The position numbers were made by a program, and so were the translations under genes. A DNA stretch of 64,000 nt from Streptomyces tauricus (GTDB lineage: Bacteria; Actinomycetota; Actinomycetes; Streptomycetales; Streptomycetaceae). Below the pieces are notes generated by a model. That model made no database searches and was not told the origin of the DNA. It worked only from the letters and a program-made list of their open reading frames with translations. Location of the stretch: the NCBI RefSeq assembly GCF_014650955.1, contig NZ_BMVY01000016.1, positions 117,013 through 181,012 of the forward strand, written 5' to 3'. Positions 24,894 through 31,907 of the stretch are shown piece after piece. The first letter of the stretch is position 1, and each line of letters opens with the position of its first letter.

Positions 24894-24920
24894 CTCCACT
24901 GACATCCTCTGTCAGTGGAG
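24894..24920. promoter_or_regulatory. Perfect 27-bp inverted repeat operator
   Basis: Arms CTCCACTGACA (24894-24904) and TGTCAGTGGAG (24910-24920) are exact inverse complements around tcctc. The site fills the 62-base gap between the divergent starts at 24875 and 24938. It contains the TGACA...TGTCA core seen for other YafY/WYL-type regulators, and is the likely binding site of the product of the gene at 24938. Confidence 0.85.
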
Positions 24921-24937
24921 CCTGGCACTCTGGGGCG

Positions 24938-25900
24938 ATGAAGTCGGCCCGGCTCGTCTCGATCCTCCTGCTGCTCCAGACCAGGGGCCGGATGACCGCC
25001 GCCGCGCTCGCCGAGGAGCTTGAGGTCTCGGTGCGCACGGTCTACCGGGACGTCGAGGCACTGAGCGAGGCCGGCGTCCCGCTGTACGGCGACGCGGGTC
25101 ACGCGGGCGGCTACCGGCTCCTCGACGGCTACCGCACCCGTCTGACCGGCCTCACCGCGGGCGAGGCCGAGGCCCTGTTCCTCGCGGGGGTGCCGGGCCC
25201 GGCCGCCGAGCTGGGGCTCGGCCCGCTGCTGGCCGCCGCCCAGCTCAAGGTACGGGCCGCCCTGCCGAGGGAGCTGCGCGAGCACGCCGACCGCGTCAGC
25301 GGCCGTTTCCACCTGGACGCGCCGGGCTGGTACGCGGACGCCGGCGACGGCGCGGCCCCGTACCTGCCGGCCGTCGCCGACGCGGTCTGGAACAGTAAGG
25401 TCCTGCACGTCCTGTACCGCCGCTGGCGCGCGCCGACCGACGTACGGCGCCGCCTGGAACCGTACGGCCTGGTCCTCAAGGCGGGCCGCTGGTACGTCGT
25501 CGCGGGCCCGGGACCGCGTACGTTCCGCGTCGACCAGATCCTCGAACTGAGCGCGTCCGGCGAGGAGTTCACCCGGCCGGACGGCTTCGACCTCGGCGGG
25601 TACTGGGCCGGGTACCAGCGGGACTTCCACGACCGTCTGCACCGGGCGGAGGCGGTGGTCAGGCTCGCCCCCGGCACGCACCTCTCCGGCCCGGCGGGTG
25701 AGGCCGTGCGCGCCAACGGCATGCCGGACGAGGTGGGTTGGACCCTGGCCACCGTACCCATCGAGTCCGTCGAGCACGCCCACGCCGAGTTCCTGCGCCT
25801 GGGCGCGGGTGTGGAGGTGCTGGAACCGGCCGAACTGCGGGAACGCATCGCGGCGACGGTCACCGCACTCGCCCGCGTCTATGCGCCGGGCGCAGCATAG
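24938..25900 (+). CDS. HTH/WYL-domain transcriptional regulator (YafY type)
   Basis: A 320-residue regulator. Residues 1-60 are a DeoR-like HTH (RLVSILLLLQTRGRMTAAAL, VSVRTVYRDVEALSEAGVPL). A linker GHAGGYRLLDGYRT follows. The WYL domain (about 140-225) has YRRWRAPTDVRRRLEPYGLV and GRWYVVAGPGPRTFRVDQI. The WCX-like C-terminal extension completes it. WYL domains sense ligands or nucleic acids. ATG 24938 begins 18 bases after the palindrome, so autoregulation is likely. Confidence 0.92.
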   Translation: MKSARLVSILLLLQTRGRMTAAALAEELEVSVRTVYRDVEALSEAGVPLYGDAGHAGGYRLLDGYRTRLTGLTAGEAEALFLAGVPGPAAELGLGPLLAAAQLKVRAALPRELREHADRVSGRFHLDAPGWYADAGDGAAPYLPAVADAVWNSKVLHVLYRRWRAPTDVRRRLEPYGLVLKAGRWYVVAGPGPRTFRVDQILELSASGEEFTRPDGFDLGGYWAGYQRDFHDRLHRAEAVVRLAPGTHLSGPAGEAVRANGMPDEVGWTLATVPIESVEHAHAEFLRLGAGVEVLEPAELRERIAATVTALARVYAPGAA

Positions 25901-25914
25901 AGAGCGCTTACCCA
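25899..25914 (+). promoter_or_regulatory. Putative LacI-type operator upstream of the PL11 lyase
   Basis: The sequence agagagcgcttaccca, starting at the stop codon of the WYL gene, has the central AGCGCT dyad typical of LacI-family operators and resembles, but is not, the CebR box. It lies about 80 bases before the lyase start. Confidence 0.4.
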
Positions 25915-25992
25915 ATCCCGGCAACCCCCCTGCCCCGGGCGGCAACTGAGGGAGCAGAACCCGTCTGCCCCCTCCCAGGGAGGTACCCCACC

Positions 25993-27864
25993 GTGCAGCA
26001 CCCGCATCGCAGACGCGGCAGGACCCGTCTCCTCCTCTCCACCGTGCTCGCCGGCGCCCTCGCCGCCGCCGGGCTCACCACGCTCACCGCCGGCCCGGCC
26101 CAGGCCGCGACCGCCCGCCAGGCCGAGGAACTCGACCGGGGTGTCGTCAGCGTCCACACCGACGCGGGCAACCTGGTCAGCTGGCGCTGGCTCGGCACCG
26201 ACCCGAACGACGTCTCGTTCAACGTCTACCGGGCCGGTACGAAGGTCAACTCCACCCCGATCACCGGCTCGACGAACTACTTCCACTCCGCGGGGCCCGC
26301 CCAGGCCGACTACACGGTCCGCGCGATCGTGGGCGGTGTCGAGCAGGCCGACTCCGTGCACGCGATCCAGTTCCGCACCGGCTACAAGGACGTCCCCATC
26401 AGCCCGCCCGCCGGTGGCACCACCCCTGACGGGGGCGCCTACACCTACGAGGCCAACGACGCCTCGGTGGGCGACCTCGACGGCGACGGCGCACTCGACT
26501 TCGTCCTCAAGTGGCAGCCCACCAACGCCAAGGACAACTCCCAGTCCGGCTACACCGGCAACACCATCATCGACGGCATCAAGCTCGACGGCACCCGGCT
26601 GTGGCGTATCGACCTCGGCCGGAACATCCGCTCGGGCGCGCACTACACCCAGTTCCAGGTGTACGACTACGACGGCGACGGCAAGGCCGAGGTGGCCGCG
26701 AAGACCGCCGACGCCACGGTCGACGGAACGGGCGCCGTCATCGGCAGCTCCTCCGCCGACCACCGCAACTCCAGCGGCTACGTCCTGACCGGACCCGAGT
26801 ACCTGACCATGTTCAACGGCCAGACCGGCAGGGCGATGGGGACGGTCGACTACGTCCCGGCGCGCGGCACGGTCTCGTCGTGGGGCGACTCGTACGGCAA
26901 CCGCGTGGACCGGTTCCTCGCGGGCACCGCCTACCTCGACGGCGCCCGGCCCTCGCTCATCATGGCGCGCGGCTACTACACGCGCTCGGTCATCGCGGCC
27001 TGGGACTGGCGGAACGGGGCGTTCACCCGGCGCTGGACCTTCGACACCAACGCGTCGACCAACACCGGCAGGGGCTTCGACGGCCAGGGCTCGCACAGCC
27101 TGTCCGTGGGCGACGTCGACAACGACGGCAAGGACGAGATCGTCTACGGGGCGATGGCCGTCGACGACAACGGCAACGGCCTGTGGACCACGAGGACCGG
27201 GCACGGCGACGCCCAGCACCTGGGCGACCTCGACCCGGGAACGTCGGGCCTCGAATACTTCAAGGTCTCCGAGTCCACCTCCCAGCCCGCCGAGCTGTAC
27301 ATCAACCCGGCGAGCGGCGCGATCCGCTGGCAGCTCGCCGCCTGCTGCGACAACGGCAGGGGAGTGGCCGGGGACATCTACGCGGGCAACGACGGCGCCG
27401 AGGTGTGGTCCGCCTCCGACACCAGCATCCGCGACGAGGCGGGCGCCACCAAGGGCCGAGAACCGTCCTCCGTCAACTTCCTGTCCTGGTGGGACGGGGA
27501 CACCACCCGCGAACTCCTCGACGGCACCCACATCGACAAGTACGGCACCTCGTCCGACACCCGCTTGCTGACCGGCGCTTCCGTCCACTCCAACAACGGC
27601 ACCAAGGCGACGCCGGCGCTCTCGGGCGACCTCTTCGGCGACTGGCGCGAGGAGGTCGTCTGGGCGACCGGCGACAACACGGCCCTGCGGATCTACTCGA
27701 CCCCGACCGAGACCACCACGAAGATCACGACCCTGCTCCACGACACGATGTACCGCACCGGCATCGCCTGGCAGAACACCGCCTACAACCAGCCCCCGCA
27801 CCCCAGCTTCTTCATCGGCAACGGGATGCCGACGGCACCGCGTCCGACGATCTACACCCCGTGA
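25993..27864 (+). CDS. Secreted rhamnogalacturonan lyase, polysaccharide lyase family 11
   Basis: A 623-residue secreted enzyme. Residues 1-38 are a signal peptide (HRRRGRTRLLLSTVLAGALA, cleavage after AQA). The mature part is an eight-bladed propeller of PL11 type: LDRGVVSVHTDAGNLVSWRW, GDLDGDGALDFVLKW, YDYDGDGKAEVAAKTADAT, GDVDNDGKDEIVYGAM and the C-terminal HDTMYRTGIAWQNTAYNQPP. DxDGDGxxE loops bind calcium. It cleaves the rhamnogalacturonan I backbone of pectin. No carbohydrate-binding module is attached. GTG 25993 follows GGGAGGT. A hairpin at 27897-27927 ends the transcript. Confidence 0.95.
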   Translation: MQHPHRRRGRTRLLLSTVLAGALAAAGLTTLTAGPAQAATARQAEELDRGVVSVHTDAGNLVSWRWLGTDPNDVSFNVYRAGTKVNSTPITGSTNYFHSAGPAQADYTVRAIVGGVEQADSVHAIQFRTGYKDVPISPPAGGTTPDGGAYTYEANDASVGDLDGDGALDFVLKWQPTNAKDNSQSGYTGNTIIDGIKLDGTRLWRIDLGRNIRSGAHYTQFQVYDYDGDGKAEVAAKTADATVDGTGAVIGSSSADHRNSSGYVLTGPEYLTMFNGQTGRAMGTVDYVPARGTVSSWGDSYGNRVDRFLAGTAYLDGARPSLIMARGYYTRSVIAAWDWRNGAFTRRWTFDTNASTNTGRGFDGQGSHSLSVGDVDNDGKDEIVYGAMAVDDNGNGLWTTRTGHGDAQHLGDLDPGTSGLEYFKVSESTSQPAELYINPASGAIRWQLAACCDNGRGVAGDIYAGNDGAEVWSASDTSIRDEAGATKGREPSSVNFLSWWDGDTTRELLDGTHIDKYGTSSDTRLLTGASVHSNNGTKATPALSGDLFGDWREEVVWATGDNTALRIYSTPTETTTKITTLLHDTMYRTGIAWQNTAYNQPPHPSFFIGNGMPTAPRPTIYTP

Positions 27865-27896
27865 CCTGCTGAAACGGGTTGCGGAGGCGAGAGAGA

Positions 27897-27927
27897 GGCG
27901 GCCGTCCGAGTCCGCGGGACGGCCGCC
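27897..27927. terminator. Bidirectional terminator hairpin
   Basis: Perfect 11-base arms ggcggccgtcc (27897-27907) and ggacggccgcc (27917-27927) with a nine-base loop, lying between the convergent PL11 and PIG-L genes. Confidence 0.8.
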
Positions 27928-27940
27928 CCTCCCTCGGTGA

Positions 27941-28774
27941 TCAGCGCAGTCCGGCGAAGAGATCGTTCTCGGGCAGGGCCGCGCCGGTGGTGTCCCGGAC
28001 GCGCGAGAAGGTCTCCATGCCCATCAGCTCGCCGAACCTCTCCTTGCCCATCTTGAGGAAGAAGATGTTCTCGCCCTGACTGGCGTGCGCGGCCAGCGCG
28101 TCGAACTTCTGACCACTGAAAGCGGTGGTGTCCACCCAGGTGGAGATCTCGTCGTCGGGCAGGCCGATCTTGGCCATCGCGGCGACCTCGGCGGGATCCG
28201 GCTCCGGCATGTCCGGATTGACCTCGCGCATGAACTCACCGAACCGCTGCATGACCGAGCGGGGCATCGTGGTCCAGTACACCTTGGGTGTCAGCTCGGT
28301 CATCTCCAGCGCCGCCATCGTGATGCGGTGGGCCTGGATGTGGTCGGGGTGGCCGTAGAAGCCGTTCTCGTCGTAGGTGACGACCACATCGGGCTGATAG
28401 TGCCGCATGAGGTCCGCGAGCCGGGCGGCGCCCTCCTGGACGGGGGTCTGCCAGAAGGCTCCGGGGGCGTCGTTGCTCGCCCAGCCCATCATTCCGGAAT
28501 CGGCGTAGTCCAGCGTCTCCAGATCGCTGATCTTCAGGACCTCACAGCTCTCCTGGAGTTCCCGCCGGCGCATCGAGACGACCGCCGCCGGATCGTGCCC
28601 GGGATCGCCCGGCTTGACACCCCCCGGCCCGTCCCCGCAACCGCCGTCGGTACAGGTCACGAGCACCGTGCGGATTCCTTCCGCCGCATATCGCGCCAGG
28701 ATCCCGCCGGTACCCGTGGCCTCGTCGTCGGGGTGGGCGTGCACTGCCATGAGGGTCAAAGGCCGGTCAGTCAT
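27941..28774 (-). CDS. PIG-L/LmbE-family deacetylase
   Basis: A 277-residue enzyme of the PIG-L superfamily, zinc-dependent N-acetyl-sugar deacetylases. Motif AHPDDEATGTG holds the metal-binding His-Asp-Asp, and GHPDHIQAH holds the second metal-binding histidine pair. It lacks the N-terminal sequence and tail typical of mycothiol amidase Mca, so a specific function is not assigned. ATG 28774 follows AAGGGGACC. It lies between two plant-polysaccharide genes but has its own promoter and terminators. Confidence 0.9.
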   Translation of the reverse strand: MTDRPLTLMAVHAHPDDEATGTGGILARYAAEGIRTVLVTCTDGGCGDGPGGVKPGDPGHDPAAVVSMRRRELQESCEVLKISDLETLDYADSGMMGWASNDAPGAFWQTPVQEGAARLADLMRHYQPDVVVTYDENGFYGHPDHIQAHRITMAALEMTELTPKVYWTTMPRSVMQRFGEFMREVNPDMPEPDPAEVAAMAKIGLPDDEISTWVDTTAFSGQKFDALAAHASQGENIFFLKMGKERFGELMGMETFSRVRDTTGAALPENDLFAGLR

Positions 28775-28930
28775 GAAAAGGTCCCCTTGCGTACATATGT
28801 CCTGGTGGGAGGCGACGGCGAGCCACGCCGGTGCCTCGGTCGATGCAACGCCTTCGGCCGGACCCGCTGTTCCCGGCGAGGGCGCCCGGTTCCGCGGGTG
28901 GCCGAACGGCACAGACCCCGGAGCGTACAA

Positions 28931-28964
28931 GGAGGGCGCGGACCCCCTCGGGTCCGCGCCCTCC
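28931..28964 (-). terminator. Terminator hairpin after the GH74 gene
   Basis: Perfect 15-base arms ggagggcgcggaccc (28931-28945) and its complement (28950-28964) with a cctc loop, 20 bases past the GH74 stop on the minus strand. Confidence 0.85.
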
Positions 28965-28983
28965 CGTTCGTCCGGCCCGGGTG

Positions 28984-31653
28984 TCAGGTCACCGAGCAGG
29001 ACTGGTCACCGAGCTTGAACGCCGTCGGCTTGGTGTTCGCTCCCGACCAGCTGCCCGTGAAGCCGAAACCCACGGACGAACCGGCCGCGACGTTCGCGTT
29101 CCAGCTCACGTTCTTCGTTGTGACCGCCGCTCCGGATTGGGTGTGTTCCGCATTCCATGCCTGAGTGACGCTCTGCCCGTCGGCGAAGGACCAGCCGAGG
29201 GACCAGCCGGCCCAGGCACTCGTGCCGGTGTTGGCCAGCTGGACGTCCGCCTGGAAGCCGCCCGACCACTGGTTGGTGATCTTGTACGTGACCGCGCAGG
29301 CGCCGGTCGGCGTCGGATCCGTGCCGCCGCCGCCCTCCCCGCCGCCCGCGTCGGACGAGTCGCCGTAGATCACCCCGCGCCCGTTCGTCGACACGTACAC
29401 CCGCCCGTAGACACGCGGGTCGCCGGTGATGGCCGCGCCCGTCCAGCCCCACTGATGGGCGTCGTCGTTGATACGGGTCCAGGTCGCGCCCTTGTCCGTG
29501 GAACGGAAGATGCCGCGTACACCGCCGATCTTCGCGCTCGTGTAGAGCGTCTGGTACGAGGCGCCGGTCGCCGCCTTGCCGAAGCCGATCGTGTCGGCCT
29601 GCTCGACGTTCGACAGCTTGGTGAAGGTGGCGCCGGAGTCCGTGGAGTGCCACAGCCCGTACGCCCCGTCGCTCGCGCCGCCCGCCAGCCAGACGTCACC
29701 CTTCGTCCCGGGCAGCGCCTTGAACCGTACGCTGTCGCCGCTCGGCAGTCCGGTCGCCGCCGAGGCGGTGAAGGTCGCGCCGCCGTCCGAACTGACGTAG
29801 AACTTCCCGGACTTGAAGCCGTAGAACGTCTTCGGGTCGGACCGGTCGGACTCCACGATCGCGCCGGCCGGGATGCCGCTGGACGCCGACCACGACGTAC
29901 CGAACCCGGTCGCGTGGTGCACGCCCGCACCCTCCGGGCTCCACACGAACCGGCTTCCGTCGGAGGCCGCCGCGACCGTGCCGCCGCCGCTCACCCCCGA
30001 AGGGTCGGTGCCCGCGAACCAGTTGGCGCCGTTGTCCGTCGAGAACGCCACGTGCGGACCCGAGTCGAGATTCCCGGCCCGCACCACGATGCCCGGGTCG
30101 GACTCCGCAAAGTCGAGGCTCGTCGTGCTGGTGAAGTTGGGCGAGGTGAACATCATCGACGGGACCTTGGTGAGGTCCGTGTGCCGGAAGCCGCCGATGT
30201 CACCCAGAGCGCTGAGGAGTCGGGCGCCACCGGACGGGGGAGCGGCCAGGTCGTTCACGGCCGTCTCCTCCAGTCCCTGCACCATCGGCCTGATGGTGAA
30301 CTGGCCGCCGCTGTCCCACTGGCCCAGGTTCTCGGTCCCGTAGATCGTCGCGCCCGTCCCGTACATCATCCGGGCCGAGTTGAACGGGTCGATCTCCAAC
30401 GCCTCGGTCATCCAGCCGAGTTTGGGCGTCTGCTCGGGCGGCGACGGATTGGCGCCCCAGGTCAGCCAGGGTGAGGACGACACGTCCATGGTGTAGCGGT
30501 TCGAGCGGTTGGGGTACGAGGTGTAGTCCCAGGCCTTCGTCCAGGTGCCGCCGCTGTCGGTGGAGCGGAAGATCTGCGTGTCCGGCCACCAGGAGCTGTA
30601 CGCGGTCGCCATCACCGTGCCCGGCTTCTGCCGGTCGACGGTCAGCCCGCTGAAGCCGTAGTAGGTGTCGGCCTCCGCGACCGGACTGATGTCCGTCCAG
30701 GCACCGGTCGCCGTCGTGTACCGCCACAGCCGGCCCTTGCCACCGTCGTACGGCCCGCCCTTGTCGCTGTACGCGAGATACAGGTAGCCGTTCACCGCGT
30801 CCAGCACACCCTTGTGGGCCAGATATCCGGTGGGCTGCCCGGCCAGCCGCGACCAGGTGACACCCGCGTCGGTGGACCGGTAGACGGCGTTGTCCTTGTC
30901 GGCGACCCCCACGTAGATGGTCTTCGTGGCATCGGTGCCCGTGCTGCTCGACTCGTCGAAGGTGACCCAGGCGATGCCCTGGTTGTCGGAGGCGTACCCG
31001 CTGGTGTCGGACGGATCCTGCACGTAGTTCCCGACGTTGGGGAAGCTGGTCACCTGCGACCAGGAGGCCCCCGAGTCCGTGGACCGCCACAGACCCTTGC
31101 CGCTCGGCGCGCCCAGATACAGCACGCTGTTCCTGTGCGGGTCGACCGCGAGCCGCTCGCCCATCCCGCGCCCGGGCATGTTCCCGCCCAGCTTGAACGG
31201 CAGATCGGCCTTCAGCCAGGTCGCACCCCGGTCCGAGGACCTGAGCACGGCCCCGTTGCCGGGGTCCCAGCTGTTCGTGTACGTGCCGACGGCGGCGTAC
31301 ACCTTGCTGGGCGCCACGGAGTCGGAGGCGAGGCTCACGACGCCGGTGTGCCCCCACCGGTCCCAGCCGACCGAGTCGAGCAGCGGCGTCCAGCTCTTCG
31401 ACGCCTCCTGCCAGCGGTAGGCGCCGCCGATGTCGGTGCGGGCGTACGCGAGGTTCTTCTCGGACCGGTTGAAGACGATGCCGGGGACGAAGCCACCCCC
31501 GTCGATGCGCGCGTTCTTCCAGGTGTACGTGTCGGCGGCGAGGGACACCGCCGGGCCCTTCTCGACGGGCTGCGCGGCCAGCGCGCCGGGCGTCCCGGCG
31601 AGCAGCCCGGCAGCGAGCCCGAGCACAGCGGTCAGGACGAAGGTTCTTCGCAC
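28984..31653 (-). CDS. Secreted xyloglucanase, GH74 with C-terminal CBM2
   Basis: An 889-residue secreted enzyme. A signal peptide (about 1-26, VRRTFVLTAVLGLAAGLLAG) precedes the GH74 tandem seven-bladed propellers with many Asp-box-like repeats (RSTDSGASWSQV, RSTDAGVTWSRL, STDKGATWTRI). The expected catalytic aspartates fall in YARTDIGGAYRW and ALGDIGGFRH. A Gly-rich linker (GGGEGGGGTDPTPTG) joins a cellulose-binding CBM2 (about 785-889: CAVTYKITNQWSGGFQADVQ). The start GTG 31653 has AAGGAG nine bases upstream. It lies 254 bases after GH48 on the same strand. No CebR box is visible directly before it. Confidence 0.95.
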   Translation of the reverse strand: MRRTFVLTAVLGLAAGLLAGTPGALAAQPVEKGPAVSLAADTYTWKNARIDGGGFVPGIVFNRSEKNLAYARTDIGGAYRWQEASKSWTPLLDSVGWDRWGHTGVVSLASDSVAPSKVYAAVGTYTNSWDPGNGAVLRSSDRGATWLKADLPFKLGGNMPGRGMGERLAVDPHRNSVLYLGAPSGKGLWRSTDSGASWSQVTSFPNVGNYVQDPSDTSGYASDNQGIAWVTFDESSSTGTDATKTIYVGVADKDNAVYRSTDAGVTWSRLAGQPTGYLAHKGVLDAVNGYLYLAYSDKGGPYDGGKGRLWRYTTATGAWTDISPVAEADTYYGFSGLTVDRQKPGTVMATAYSSWWPDTQIFRSTDSGGTWTKAWDYTSYPNRSNRYTMDVSSSPWLTWGANPSPPEQTPKLGWMTEALEIDPFNSARMMYGTGATIYGTENLGQWDSGGQFTIRPMVQGLEETAVNDLAAPPSGGARLLSALGDIGGFRHTDLTKVPSMMFTSPNFTSTTSLDFAESDPGIVVRAGNLDSGPHVAFSTDNGANWFAGTDPSGVSGGGTVAAASDGSRFVWSPEGAGVHHATGFGTSWSASSGIPAGAIVESDRSDPKTFYGFKSGKFYVSSDGGATFTASAATGLPSGDSVRFKALPGTKGDVWLAGGASDGAYGLWHSTDSGATFTKLSNVEQADTIGFGKAATGASYQTLYTSAKIGGVRGIFRSTDKGATWTRINDDAHQWGWTGAAITGDPRVYGRVYVSTNGRGVIYGDSSDAGGGEGGGGTDPTPTGACAVTYKITNQWSGGFQADVQLANTGTSAWAGWSLGWSFADGQSVTQAWNAEHTQSGAAVTTKNVSWNANVAAGSSVGFGFTGSWSGANTKPTAFKLGDQSCSVT

Positions 31654-31802
31654 AACGACCCTCTCCTTGCGTGGGGGGACGAGGACTGGCGTGGGGGGAT
31701 GGCGACTTGTGTGTGGGGCGGGGACCGGGGAGGCACGCGGGCCGGACGGCCCCTGGTGCGGTCGGGGACCGTCCGGCCCGGTGTCACGCGAAGCTCTGGG
31801 CG

Positions 31803-31827
31803 CCCCGCGCCCCCTAGGGGCGCGGGG
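31803..31827 (-). terminator. Hairpin made from the GC-rich element between GH48 and GH74
   Basis: Arms ccccgcgcccc (31803-31813) and ggggcgcgggg (31817-31827) enclose cta. The following aactgcgcg completes one element copy. It sits 81 bases after the GH48 stop, so it could terminate GH48 transcription or attenuate read-through into GH74. Confidence 0.65.
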
Positions 31828-31907
31828 AACTGCGCGACCAGCCACATCAGGCCCGCAGCCTCCGCACCGGCCTCCTCACGGAGAACCCGCGGAGCGCCCC
31901 GCGGGGG

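Noticed and set aside
25879..27801. A 640-codon open frame on the minus strand opposite the PL11 lyase
   Set aside because: It is antisense to a clear PL11 gene and its predicted protein is Gly/Val/Arg-biased without domains, the usual shadow frame of high-GC DNA. The same applies to long frames opposite fadD, livHMF, the FDH catalytic subunit and GH48.
27941..28774. PIG-L gene as mycothiol conjugate amidase (Mca) or MshB
   Set aside because: Only the superfamily motifs match; the regions specific to Mca/MshB are not recognisable.
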